64,000 bases of DNA from Sunxiuqinia sp963677175 (GTDB taxonomy: Bacteria > Bacteroidota > Bacteroidia > Bacteroidales > Prolixibacteraceae). The notes under the pieces are model-generated. The model had not been told where the DNA came from. It worked only from the letters and a program-made list of their open reading frames with translations, and searched no databases. Of this stretch, positions 24,920 through 34,306 are shown piece after piece. Numbering within the stretch: position 1 is the stretch's first letter; each line of letters begins with the position of its first letter. A program made the position numbers and the translations under genes. Location of the stretch: the NCBI GenBank assembly GCA_963677175.2, contig CAXXES010000004.1, forward strand, positions 620,001-684,000. Direction: 5' to 3'.

Positions 24920-27256
24920 TTATTTTAGATAGTTAGCCAGGGTGTCCAACAGCTCCTTCATTTTTATGGGCTTACTCAGCACTTCATTGCAGCCGGCGTC
25001 CAAACATTTTTGGTGTTCATCGCTCATGGCATAAGCTGTTTGGGCAATAATCGGAATCTCGGCATCACTTTGGCGGATGGTTCGTGTGGCCTGATAACCA
25101 TCAATTTCAGGCATTTGAATGTCCATCAATATTAAGTCAACTTTATTTTTTGAATATAAATTTAAGGCATCGATTCCATCTTTAGCCCAAAGAACGGTCG
25201 CTTTCGTGTCTCTTAAAATTTCAAACAAATACTCGTAGTTGTAGTCAACATCTTCGGCAATAAGGATGGTGCAATTTTCAAAATTGTAATCATGCGTTGT
25301 CTTTTTGGGCTCTGCTTTTTTTGGCGCACTTATTTTGTCGTAGGGGATGGTAAAGTAGAATATTGATCCTTTATTCGGAACTGACTTGACATTCATAGAG
25401 CCGCCAAGTAATTTAACCAGCCCGTCAGAGATGGCTAAGCCAAGTCCGGCACCTCCTTCACGGTCTTTTAAGCTGTGAGCGTGTTGAAGTGTCCGGTTGA
25501 AAATCGTTTTCAAATGGTCTTTGGGAATTCCCTTACCCGTATCTTCGACATAAAATTGCAGCTTATTTTTGTTGAGCAGTTGGTAACCCACTTCAATGTA
25601 CCCATTATCGGTAAATTTTAGAGCATTATCGAACAGGTTAATCAGAATTTGCTTTAAACGTTTGGTGTCGGTGAAAATAAAATCGTGATGCTTGAGTTTG
25701 GGTTTGCGAAAACGAATTTCAATTTGCTCTTTTTGCTTTCTAACCATCATTTGCTGAAATTGATCAGAGAGCTCTGAGAAGGTATTTTTCAGGGAACAAG
25801 CATCTTTCTTGACCTTTAGCTCATTGGCTTCAATTTTTGAGATATCGATAATGTCGTCAATAAGTAGCAACAAATATCGACTGCTTTCTTCAATAATATC
25901 AGCATATCGCAATTGTTGGTCCGGGGTTAAATCTCCCGATTGCAACAATTCAGAAAAACCAATGATTCCGTTGATTGGGGTTCGGATTTCGTGGCTCATG
26001 TTGGCCATGAAATTAGTTCGTGACTGGTTTTCAATCCGTGTTCGCTTTTGTGATTTGCGTAAATCTTCTTCCATTCGTTTAAATGATGTAATTTCTTCAG
26101 AAATCTTCAGGTAATTGGTGATGATTCCATGTTCATCTTTCAGGCTTGAAATGGAAGCGAGCTCCCAGTAGACCTTTCCGTTTTTACTCCTGTTTTTAAA
26201 TTCGCCCACCCATTCGTTGCCAGAGGTGATGGTGTCCCAAAGCACTTCATAAAAGTTCGTTGGATGATAACCCGACTTTTGAATGTTAGTTTTTTTACCA
26301 ACCAGCTCTTCTTTTCGATAGCCAGTTATTTTACAATAAGACGGATTGAAGAATTCGATGTACCCTTCCAAATCTGTAATTACAATAGGTACCGGACTTT
26401 GCATGATTGCCTGGTGAAGCATGTATAGATCCTCTTGGTGTTTTTTTTCGGTGGTAATATCGAGGTTGGTCCCTAAAACGCGGGTGGCATTTCCTTCGGA
26501 ATCGCGCAGGGCAGCAGCCCGGGATTTAAACCAGCGGTAAAGCCCGTCTTTGTGCTTTAACCGAAATTCGGACTCGAAAATCAACGCACTGCTTTTCAGG
26601 AAATTCTCGAAAGTTCGTTTCACCCGGTTGTAATCATCCGAGTGGATCAGATCCGTCCAGGTAGAAAACTTATCTTCAAGTTCATCTGGATAATAACCTA
26701 GCAACGCTTTCCATTTGTGCGAAAGATGCATAGCCTCATCGGCAACGATCCAATCCCATACACCATAGTCCGAGGCTTCGGCAGTTAGCTTATAGCGCTG
26801 TTTTTTATAGATGTAGTCTTTTTCAATTCTTTTTTGAGTATTGATGTTGCGAATGACACCATTGACTGCGATGATCTCATTTTTCTCATCCTGCTCAGGG
26901 GATAATCCAATGCTGATCCAAAAGGGTTTGTTGTTAAGCAAAAATGAAAACTCCTTGAAAAACGGTTTTCTACTCAATAATACTAAGTCAATCAGATGGT
27001 CAACTTCTTCTGAAAGTTCTCTTAAATAACGGACTTCAGCTAAACTCTCACCAATTATTTTTGTAGGTTTAGCCTGAAGAAGCGATAACAAGTTTTCAGA
27101 ATAATAAGTGTGCCGACGGTCTTTGTCAAAGCGAATAAAGGCTTCAGGATTATTTTCCAAGTCAAAACCATCAGGGAGGACATTGTCCTGAATTGATTCT
27201 CTTTCAGGGGTCTTCCCGGGGTGGGATTTCGAATGTTTTTTATCTGGATATTTCAT
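24920..27256 (-). CDS. Soluble multi-PAS hybrid histidine kinase with receiver domain
   Basis: 778 aa with no membrane helix, so a cytoplasmic sensor. Three PAS/PAC regions (about residues 30-140, 145-270, 275-395); the second is a PAS_3-like fold with WKALLGYYPDE and RWFKSRAAALRD. Then HisKA with SHEIRTPING (near residue 425), HATPase with LFDNALKFT, DTGKGIP and GAGLGLA, and a C-terminal receiver (about 660-778) with phospho-acceptor aspartate in LILMDIQMPEIDGY and K in SKPIK. There is no output domain; it probably works through a phosphorelay. Confidence 0.92.
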   Translation of the reverse strand: MKYPDKKHSKSHPGKTPERESIQDNVLPDGFDLENNPEAFIRFDKDRRHTYYSENLLSLLQAKPTKIIGESLAEVRYLRELSEEVDHLIDLVLLSRKPFFKEFSFLLNNKPFWISIGLSPEQDEKNEIIAVNGVIRNINTQKRIEKDYIYKKQRYKLTAEASDYGVWDWIVADEAMHLSHKWKALLGYYPDELEDKFSTWTDLIHSDDYNRVKRTFENFLKSSALIFESEFRLKHKDGLYRWFKSRAAALRDSEGNATRVLGTNLDITTEKKHQEDLYMLHQAIMQSPVPIVITDLEGYIEFFNPSYCKITGYRKEELVGKKTNIQKSGYHPTNFYEVLWDTITSGNEWVGEFKNRSKNGKVYWELASISSLKDEHGIITNYLKISEEITSFKRMEEDLRKSQKRTRIENQSRTNFMANMSHEIRTPINGIIGFSELLQSGDLTPDQQLRYADIIEESSRYLLLLIDDIIDISKIEANELKVKKDACSLKNTFSELSDQFQQMMVRKQKEQIEIRFRKPKLKHHDFIFTDTKRLKQILINLFDNALKFTDNGYIEVGYQLLNKNKLQFYVEDTGKGIPKDHLKTIFNRTLQHAHSLKDREGGAGLGLAISDGLVKLLGGSMNVKSVPNKGSIFYFTIPYDKISAPKKAEPKKTTHDYNFENCTILIAEDVDYNYEYLFEILRDTKATVLWAKDGIDALNLYSKNKVDLILMDIQMPEIDGYQATRTIRQSDAEIPIIAQTAYAMSDEHQKCLDAGCNEVLSKPIKMKELLDTLANYLK

Positions 27257-27597
27257 GGGACCGGGTCTTTTTTCAAGCAGTTTAAAATTAGCGAATTAAT
27301 ATCAATAACTATTCGGACTGTTAATTGTTTGGTGCTACTTGTGGAATCAGTTTTGATTTTTCACTTTCAAGTAATAATCATTTGTATTTTAGTCTGTTTT
27401 ATTTCATGCTTGCTCGGTTCTCATTCAGGCTCACTCCTAGTTTAATTTCAACGACTGGATTGCGAAAATACTCAAAAGTTTTTTATGTGATAGTTTTCGG
27501 AAAATCGGGAGTTGCCCCTTCTGTTGTTTTTATTTGCAAATGTTTCAAAATAAGCATTATTTTGCCTTTATCGCGTGTGCGATCAGGGAGGGGGAAA
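27257..27597. other. Divergent intergenic region upstream of the HTCC gene
   Basis: 341 bp between the divergent hybrid kinase and the HTCC gene. An open frame from 27325 crosses it in phase with the HTCC gene, but its 91 extra residues look non-protein-like, and a GGGAGGGGG ribosome site just before 27598 favours the later start. It should hold both promoters; one candidate is listed separately. Confidence 0.6.
27533..27564 (+). promoter_or_regulatory. Candidate promoter of the HTCC gene
   Basis: TTTG at 27533-27536, 21 bp, then TATTTTG at 27558-27564. Spacing fits the Bacteroidota -33/-7 arrangement, but the -7 box is one base short of TAnnTTTG. The start codon would be about 30 nt downstream of the box. 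Confidence 0.4.
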
Positions 27598-30500
27598 ATG
27601 AACACTTCGAATTATAAGAATAGGAAGCACAGACCGCATTCCGCAATCGGTATATTATTTTTATCGCTGACTCTAACAGGGATTGGATTCATTGGTTTTG
27701 CAGCCCAGAATGAAATGAGTTTCGACTCTTTTTCACAAGAAGACGGTCTGCCAAATAATCAAATCCAAAATATTTATCAGGATCAGAAAGGATGGATGTG
27801 GTTAGGAACAAGCCAGGGATTGAGTCGATTTGATGGCTACCAGTTTGTAAATTTTCTGTATTCGGAAGATGATAGCTTAAGTCTGAGTGGCACGCTGGTA
27901 CGGGTGATTTGTGAAGACAAGCATGGAAACTTGCTAGTCGGGACCGAAAATGGTGGGTTGAATGTGTTTGATCGCGAATTGGAGGTTTTTTATCATCCTT
28001 ATGAAAATCATCCATTGTTTAAGGACAAGGAAGTTTCGGTGAATGATATTCAGGAAGATGTCGAAGGAAACCTCTGGTTAGGAACGAATAATAATGTTCT
28101 GCTTGTTGATACCTTGGGTAATGTTTCAACCATGTCGCAGTCTGGCGCTTGTGTAAGTTTAGCTGGTGAATTTGTACGTGTGTTGCAATTTGACCAGTCT
28201 GGAAAATTGTGGGTCGGAACAAATGCAGGGGTTTTTGTTATCAACCCCAAAGACCAATCTGTTGAGCCGGTTCAGTTGCCCATAAAAGATCAACGCGACG
28301 AGATTTGGGAGATTTTTCTGGATCCCGATGGCAGCATTTGGATCGGAACCTATTCCAACGGAGCCTTTGTTGTCGATCCTGTTTCAAAAGAAGTGGAATC
28401 CGTAAAGCTGGAGCCGAAATATGAGCGGACTAAAACCGTTCGGTCTATTTCTGCAGGTGCTTTTGGTAACTATTGGATTGGTACCCGGGGGGGGGTGTAC
28501 GTTTACCACAAAAAAGATGGAATGACTGCCTTTTATAGGCACGACGGACGAGAACAAACCTCACTGATTAATAATTCGGTTCTGGATATTTTGCACGATC
28601 AGCGTGGCGAAACCTGGATTGGCACCCGTGGTGGATTGAACTTACTGGCAAAAAGTAAGCAGGTCTTTCATAATTATAGTTCTCATCCGTCAGACGAAAG
28701 TGATCAATACTTAAATAGTGCTATCGTTTATGCTTTTTGGATTGATGATGAAAACAGAATCTGGATTGGAACAGAGGATGGTGGTGTTAATATTTACGAT
28801 CCAAAAACGGAATTGTACACCTACTTGATGGCTAATCCCAATGATCCCAATACCATTTCACGCAATTGTGTCAAAGCATTTCAGGATGATCGCAGAGGAA
28901 ATTTGTGGATTGGAACTTTCCTGGGAGGAATTGATGTCTTGAACTTGAATACACGCCAGATTAAACATTATAAAGCTGATCCTTCCAGGTCAGGGACTTT
29001 GGCTGATAATCGGGTTTGGGATTTTTTGCTTGATCATGACGGGAATATTTGGGTTGGAACATCTGCTGGCATTGATCGTTTTGACTGGCAAACGGATCGG
29101 TTTATTCATTATCCGCAGTTGGCGGGCGAGGAGCAGGTCAATTGGATCGAACAGGATTCGTACAATAACATTTGGCTGGGCACTACCGATGAGGTGATTA
29201 TTTACCATGCCGAAAGCAAAAAAATGACGCGCTTTAACGAACATTCCCGATCATTTATGGAAGACTCAAGCGGTCGTTTCTGGATAACGACGCTTGATCG
29301 GGGAATTGCGCAATACTCAAGCATTAGTGGTGCCATTCGCTATTACAATGTCGACGATGGCTTGTCGAACAACCAGGCGTTGTGCATCCTCGAAGATAAT
29401 TTCCAAAAGCTATGGATTAGTACTTCAAACGGCTTGTCTAAATTTGATCTGATCGACGAGACTTTTCAGAATTATACCAGCAAAGATGGTTTGCGTAATA
29501 ATCAGTTTTCGTATGGGGCCGCCTACAAAAAAGCCGATGGAAATCTCCTGTTTGGCGGTGTTTCAGGCTTTAATCGTTTCAATCCTGCGGAAGTAAAAAG
29601 TGCGGATAATGATGTTCCGCTTGTGCTGACTGATTTTCGGGTGTTTAATAAAAAGGTCGATGTTGGTTCAGGTAAAAAAACAATTTTGAAGAAAAGCATT
29701 TCTGAAACCAGCCACCTGGTGTTACCCTACGATCAAAATGTGTTTACCCTCGAATTTGCGGCTCTTAATTTTGTAAACAGTGAAAACAACTTGTATAGCT
29801 ATTACCTCGAAGGATTTGATAAAGAATGGAACGAACCCAGCAGAAGCCGGGCTGCGACCTACACCAACCTGGATCCAGACGACTATGTGCTGCATATTAA
29901 GCGTTTCGTTCCAGGAGACGAACAAGCTGGAAGTGAGCTTCAATTGCTGATAACCGTTCTTCCGCCATTTTGGAAAACCGTTTGGTTTCGTGCTCTGATT
30001 CTAATGGTTATTGGAGTTTTAATTTATTTTTTGATTCAATTTTTTCTGTATCGAGAGAAAATAAAAAACGAATTGATTCTTGAGCGGATGAGAGCCCGTA
30101 AACTGCACGAACTGGATATGCTGAAGCTGAAATTCTTTACCAATATTTCACATGAAATTCGCACACCTTTAACCTTAATTCTGGCGCCGCTTGAAAAGTT
30201 GATCGCTCAAAAACTATCGCCCGAAGATGTTCGTGCCCATTTGGATATTATGTACCGAAATACCAGGCATCTGGATCGCCTGATCAACCAGTTGTTGGAT
30301 TTCAGAAAGCTCGATTCGGGTAACCTAAGGCTGGAGCTCAGGCAGGGTGATATTGTCGCTTTTGTGTCGGATATTGTTGCGTCGTTTCAGGGATATGCGG
30401 AAGATAAAGGCATTCAGCTTAATTTCAAAAGCTTGAAGAAGCACTTGATCGCGCAGTTCGATACCGACAAGATTGAAAAAATATTAAATAATTTATTAAC

Positions 30501-31698
30501 TAATGCATTTAAATTTACCGATAAAGGCGGTCGGATTTCGGTTAACTTATCGTTGGTTTTCGATGCCCGTGAGGAGGATTTGTCTACCGAAAATACGGAC
30601 AGAGAGTTTATTGAAATCACAGTTCGCGACACCGGGAAGGGTATTTCACAAACCAACGCTTCAAAAATCTTTAATCGCTTCTTTCAGGCCAGTGAGAAGG
30701 AAGTACAGACGGGAGCTGGTATCGGCTTGTCATTTGTTAAAGAGCTGGTCAAGTTGCACCGGGGCGAAATATTTGTCGTAAGTAAGCCCGGTAAAGGCAG
30801 CAAATTCACCTTTCGGATCCCTTATGAAGATGAAAGTGTTGAATTCATGGCGGTGAATGGCGTTGAGCAGGAAGTACATGAAGTTGAAGGGACAACTGTT
30901 ATTGTGAGCACCCAGGCGGTTGATACGCTGAATTCGCGTATCATGCTAATTGTGGAAGATAACCCAGACGTGAGAACACTGGTCAGGAGCCATTTTGCTT
31001 CAAAATACCAGGTGCTCGAAGCCGGTGATGGACGCGAAGGTTGGAACTTGGCATTGGCGACTGTGCCCGATGTTATTGTCAGCGATGTTTTGATGCCCGA
31101 TGTGGATGGTTATGAATTTTGTAAGAAAGTGAAGAAGGACGAACGAACGTCACACATTCCGGTTTTACTGCTGACCGCGCTTCATTCCAAAGAGCACGAA
31201 ATTAAAGGCCTGTCGAGTGGGGCCGACGACTACATCACCAAACCGTTTGATTTGCCAATCTTGCAGACTAAAATCGAAAACATGCTGTCGATTCGTGATT
31301 CGCTGAAGCAAAAATACTCCGGCGAAATTACGCTTCAACCTCGGAATATTATCATTTCATCGCCTGAAGAGAAGTTTCTGCACAAGGCGGTTGAGGTTGT
31401 TGAAAATAATATTGCGGATGCTGAATTGGATATCGAACGCTTTGCTCAGGAAGTGGGAGTTAGCCGGATGCAGCTTTATCGCAAACTTAATGCATTGACG
31501 GACATGACCGTCAAAGAGTTTATCCGAAGTATTCGATTAAAGCGAGCTACCCAGTTAATCATGCAGGGAGCAATGACTGTGAGTGAAATTGCCTATGCCG
31601 TTGGCTTTAAGGATTTGTCGCATTTCCGGAAGTGCTTTCGCCAAATGTATGGGATGACAGCCACGGAATACAAACAGAAAAATCAGAAGGAGAGTTAG
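27598..31698 (+). CDS. Hybrid two-component system regulator (HTCC: propeller sensor, kinase, receiver, AraC output)
   Basis: 1,366 aa. A signal peptide or anchor (about 15-35), a long periplasmic two-component propeller with many repeats of the WIGT / LWVGTxxGL type (about 40-680), a Y_Y_Y domain (about 715-785) and one membrane helix (about 795-815). HisKA follows with SHEIRTPLTLIL (near 850), HATPase with LLTNAFKFT, DTGKGIS and GAGIGLS, a receiver (about 1115-1230, VSDVLMPDVDGYEF) and an AraC-type helix-turn-helix (about 1265-1362). One polypeptide thus senses and regulates. HTCCs usually control nearby SusC/D polysaccharide loci; none is in the window, so its target is unknown. Confidence 0.93.
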   Translation: MNTSNYKNRKHRPHSAIGILFLSLTLTGIGFIGFAAQNEMSFDSFSQEDGLPNNQIQNIYQDQKGWMWLGTSQGLSRFDGYQFVNFLYSEDDSLSLSGTLVRVICEDKHGNLLVGTENGGLNVFDRELEVFYHPYENHPLFKDKEVSVNDIQEDVEGNLWLGTNNNVLLVDTLGNVSTMSQSGACVSLAGEFVRVLQFDQSGKLWVGTNAGVFVINPKDQSVEPVQLPIKDQRDEIWEIFLDPDGSIWIGTYSNGAFVVDPVSKEVESVKLEPKYERTKTVRSISAGAFGNYWIGTRGGVYVYHKKDGMTAFYRHDGREQTSLINNSVLDILHDQRGETWIGTRGGLNLLAKSKQVFHNYSSHPSDESDQYLNSAIVYAFWIDDENRIWIGTEDGGVNIYDPKTELYTYLMANPNDPNTISRNCVKAFQDDRRGNLWIGTFLGGIDVLNLNTRQIKHYKADPSRSGTLADNRVWDFLLDHDGNIWVGTSAGIDRFDWQTDRFIHYPQLAGEEQVNWIEQDSYNNIWLGTTDEVIIYHAESKKMTRFNEHSRSFMEDSSGRFWITTLDRGIAQYSSISGAIRYYNVDDGLSNNQALCILEDNFQKLWISTSNGLSKFDLIDETFQNYTSKDGLRNNQFSYGAAYKKADGNLLFGGVSGFNRFNPAEVKSADNDVPLVLTDFRVFNKKVDVGSGKKTILKKSISETSHLVLPYDQNVFTLEFAALNFVNSENNLYSYYLEGFDKEWNEPSRSRAATYTNLDPDDYVLHIKRFVPGDEQAGSELQLLITVLPPFWKTVWFRALILMVIGVLIYFLIQFFLYREKIKNELILERMRARKLHELDMLKLKFFTNISHEIRTPLTLILAPLEKLIAQKLSPEDVRAHLDIMYRNTRHLDRLINQLLDFRKLDSGNLRLELRQGDIVAFVSDIVASFQGYAEDKGIQLNFKSLKKHLIAQFDTDKIEKILNNLLTNAFKFTDKGGRISVNLSLVFDAREEDLSTENTDREFIEITVRDTGKGISQTNASKIFNRFFQASEKEVQTGAGIGLSFVKELVKLHRGEIFVVSKPGKGSKFTFRIPYEDESVEFMAVNGVEQEVHEVEGTTVIVSTQAVDTLNSRIMLIVEDNPDVRTLVRSHFASKYQVLEAGDGREGWNLALATVPDVIVSDVLMPDVDGYEFCKKVKKDERTSHIPVLLLTALHSKEHEIKGLSSGADDYITKPFDLPILQTKIENMLSIRDSLKQKYSGEITLQPRNIIISSPEEKFLHKAVEVVENNIADAELDIERFAQEVGVSRMQLYRKLNALTDMTVKEFIRSIRLKRATQLIMQGAMTVSEIAYAVGFKDLSHFRKCFRQMYGMTATEYKQKNQKES

Positions 31699-31768
31699 GA
31701 GCTTTGAAATATATGAAACAGCAGCGCTTAATTTCAACGTAAAAACGGACTCGTGGATTTGTCGTCGA

Positions 31769-31969
31769 TCAGGCTCCCGCTTTAAACACTTTATTTAGCT
31801 TGTTCGGAATGGAGTCCGTTTCTAAAGACTGAACTTCGGTGTTGGTATGCGGTTTTTGAAGTTTGTCCAAACCAACCTTTTCTGTCTTGTTATTCCACGT
31901 CCGGTGCAGCGTGGCGTAAATAATAAGGCAAGATAGAAGGGTTAAAAAGTAATAATCTCTCTTTTTCAT
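31769..31969 (-). CDS. Small single-pass membrane protein, unknown
   Basis: 66 aa, not recognised. It starts MKKRDYYFLTLLSCLIIYATL: a charged start and one hydrophobic helix, then a polar tail of about 45 residues. The start is supported by GAGGAAA 8 nt upstream; a longer frame from 32155 gives implausible sequence. It lies between the HTCC gene (convergent) and trmN6 (divergent). It could be a real small anchored or exported protein; I have no functional clue. Confidence 0.45.
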   Translation of the reverse strand: MKKRDYYFLTLLSCLIIYATLHRTWNNKTEKVGLDKLQKPHTNTEVQSLETDSIPNKLNKVFKAGA

Positions 31970-32157
31970 GCTTGTTTTCCTCTTTTTTGTACTACCCGTT
32001 TTTATTTTAGCGCGTGCAAAAGTAGAAAATACCCTTAGCGGCGTTCCACAAGTCGGAAAAATGATTGTCAGAAGCATACGAATTAACAATGGGATAATAT
32101 TTGCATTAGTCTGTTTTGTACTTTTAGCATTCATTAAAAACGGTTCAAACTTCAAAA

Positions 32158-32868
32158 ATGGGACGAAATAACTTTTTTCAGTTTAAGCAATTTCGAATAA
32201 TTCAGGAGAAAGCAGCCATGAAGGTGGGGATTGATGGCGTTTTGCTTGGTGCCTGGGCTGGATTGAATGGAGCTGGTAGGGTATTGGATGTTGGGACCGG
32301 AACCGGGCTGGTAGCGCTAATGGCTGCTCAGCGTTCGGATGCAATCATTGATGCTATTGAGCTGGAGCCGGAAGCGGCAAGTGAAGCGGCGTTTAATTTT
32401 CAGAATTCAAAATGGGCATCCCGGATTAGCCTGTCGGTTGGCGCGTTCCAGTGCTTTCATGCGGACAAAAAGTACGATCACATTATTTCCAATCCGCCAT
32501 TTTTCGAGAATTCACCGAAATCGAACGATTCAAAACGTACCCAAGCCCGCCATTCAGATAGCTTAAGATTGACAGAATTGCTGGAAAAAGCTGAACAGTT
32601 GCTTTCGGAGAATGGAAGAATTAGTCTGATTCTGCCATTCGATAAGAAGGTGCGTTTGTTTGAGCTGGCTTCCGCCTTGAATCTGCACGTGGTTCGTATG
32701 GTCCGGGTGGCATCCGATGAGACAAAAACAGCTCACCGCATATTGGTTGAACTTTCCAGGGTGCAGCCCGAATTAGACGAATCTCAGTTTTTTATTCGTG
32801 ATAAAGCAACTGGGGAATATTCAGGTGCGTATCGCGAACTCACGAAGGAATTTTACCTAGCTTTTTAA
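32158..32868 (+). CDS. trmN6: tRNA1(Val) A37 N6-methyltransferase-like protein
   Basis: 236 aa SAM-dependent methyltransferase of the YfiC/TrmN6 type. Motif I is VLDVGTGTGLVAL (about residues 42-54) and the N6-adenine catalytic motif is NPPFF (about 112-116). The start FFQFKQFRIIQEKAAMKVGIDGVLLGAW is characteristic of the family, which methylates A37 in tRNA-Val. It is convergent with the flavodoxin gene, 6 bp apart. Confidence 0.9.
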   Translation: MGRNNFFQFKQFRIIQEKAAMKVGIDGVLLGAWAGLNGAGRVLDVGTGTGLVALMAAQRSDAIIDAIELEPEAASEAAFNFQNSKWASRISLSVGAFQCFHADKKYDHIISNPPFFENSPKSNDSKRTQARHSDSLRLTELLEKAEQLLSENGRISLILPFDKKVRLFELASALNLHVVRMVRVASDETKTAHRILVELSRVQPELDESQFFIRDKATGEYSGAYRELTKEFYLAF

Positions 32869-32874
32869 TCTTCG

Positions 32875-33378
32875 CTAAACAAGGGTTACAAATGGCAGAA
32901 AAGTTTTGTCCATCTTTTGGGCAAAGTTTTGGATGGCTGCGTGGTCAATTTTGCTCACGGTTTGCTCAACTTTTGCGACTTTCCTGACAATCAGTTTTTC
33001 GAAAAAACGCATCTTCTCAAAGTTGAATTCACCGCCTAAAATAGCTTCAAATTTAGCATATTGATGTAGCTTTTCGGGAAACGCATTTTCGAGTTGCTGG
33101 AAAGCTTGATCGCCTTCGTACATGCAGCAAATAAAAAGACCGAGCTGTTTGCGTCCGAGTTTCTCCAGGTAAGTTTCGCAAAACTCACGAATTTTACGCT
33201 GAATCTGTCCGGCATGAATCGATCCACCAATGATAACCCGGTCATAATCTTGGAAATCGGGATTTTTATCTTCTTTGAGGTTTTTGATTGTCACCTCTCC
33301 ATTAAGCTGTTCTGCTAATTCATCCACAACCTGTTTGGTGCATCCGTGTGTTGACATATAAATGATGAGTGTTTTCAT
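32875..33378 (-). CDS. Flavodoxin-domain protein (HemG-like)
   Basis: 167 aa. The N-terminal FMN-binding loop is MKTLIIYMSTHGCTKQVVDEL (S/T-x-T/H-G-x-T), followed by YDRVIIGGSIHAGQIQRKI and GLFICCMY, as in flavodoxin_5 proteins such as protoporphyrinogen oxidase HemG. The C-terminus is longer than in a plain flavodoxin. Whether it is a HemG enzyme or an electron carrier cannot be told. It is divergent from the FNR-like gene, 158 bp apart, which could make the two a redox pair. Confidence 0.78.
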   Translation of the reverse strand: MKTLIIYMSTHGCTKQVVDELAEQLNGEVTIKNLKEDKNPDFQDYDRVIIGGSIHAGQIQRKIREFCETYLEKLGRKQLGLFICCMYEGDQAFQQLENAFPEKLHQYAKFEAILGGEFNFEKMRFFEKLIVRKVAKVEQTVSKIDHAAIQNFAQKMDKTFLPFVTLV

Positions 33379-33508
33379 GAATGGAGATTTTCTATCAAAA
33401 ATAGGACTATTGCCAGAAACAAACGGCTTTTTTATCGGTTAAGTTAAGATTATAATCGGTTAGCAAAGATAAATACAGATTCGGATGTCTTTTTTAGTTG
33501 AAATACAT

Positions 33509-33516
33509 TACCTTTG
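33509..33516 (+). promoter_or_regulatory. Candidate -7 box of the FNR-like gene
   Basis: TACCTTTG matches TAnnTTTG exactly, 20 nt before the ATG at 33537. No clear TTG occurs about 20 bp upstream, so only half of the promoter is supported. Its position argues against the longer reading frame starting at 33498. Confidence 0.4.
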
Positions 33517-33536
33517 CAGCCCAAAATAGAGATGCT

Positions 33537-34217
33537 ATGTCGATAGAAGTTATGCAAGCAATTAAGATAGATGAAAGTTTTTACAAAGTGAAAGAAGTCA
33601 GGAGACTAACGGATGAAACTTTCTCTCTGCGTCTGCCTAAAAGTCGCTTTACATTCAAGGCTGGGCAGCACATTTCACTTGGAATTCAGGGCGATTACCA
33701 AAGCCGGGAGTATTCCATTTACAGTGGAGAATATGATGAGTATTTGGAAGTGTTGGTAAAGGAAGTCAAAGAAGGTTATTTTTCACCGAAACTGAGCCAT
33801 TTAAAGCTGGGCGACTTGGTTGAGGTGAATGGCCCATTCGGAAAATTCCGGATTGACGAAAAAAAAATTAACGATCATAAATTTGTGTTCATTGCCAGTG
33901 GAACAGGTATCGCTCCTTTTCGTAGCATGGTGCGCACCTATCCGGAATTGGATTATCAAATTGTTCATGGTGTGCGCTACGGACATGAGGCTTACGATCA
34001 AGATGAGTATGAACCCGAGCGTCATATTTTATGTACTACCGGCGATAAAAGTGGCCAGGTGCACGGACGTTTGACGAAATATCTAAAGAAGGAGACCTTT
34101 GATAAAACCACGCAATTTTATTTGTGCGGAAACAGCAATATGATTTTTGATGCCCTCGAACTATTGAAAGATAAAGGTTTCGACCGCGATCAGATTCATT
34201 GCGAGGTCTATTTCTAA
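33537..34217 (+). CDS. FAD-binding ferredoxin reductase-like oxidoreductase
   Basis: 226 aa, ferredoxin-NAD(P)H reductase family. The FAD motif is SREYSIYSG, the flavin loop GPFGKFRID, the pyridine-nucleotide site FIASGTGIAPFRSMV and the terminal FYLCGNSNMIFD. There is no ferredoxin domain, so it needs a partner; the divergently encoded flavodoxin-like protein is a candidate. Start at 33537 because the upstream frame overlaps the probable promoter. Confidence 0.85.
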   Translation: MSIEVMQAIKIDESFYKVKEVRRLTDETFSLRLPKSRFTFKAGQHISLGIQGDYQSREYSIYSGEYDEYLEVLVKEVKEGYFSPKLSHLKLGDLVEVNGPFGKFRIDEKKINDHKFVFIASGTGIAPFRSMVRTYPELDYQIVHGVRYGHEAYDQDEYEPERHILCTTGDKSGQVHGRLTKYLKKETFDKTTQFYLCGNSNMIFDALELLKDKGFDRDQIHCEVYF

Positions 34218-34306
34218 TATGAAGCCTGAGGCGAAAAAAAGTAGATTTGAGCCTTTTGCTTTCGCTACGCAGTTGTTTTGAAGTTTTGAATTTGAAATTT
34301 GAATTG

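Noticed and set aside
27325..27597. Longer N-terminus for the HTCC protein
   Set aside because: The extra 91 residues are not protein-like, precede the signal peptide, and a strong ribosome site sits at 27598.
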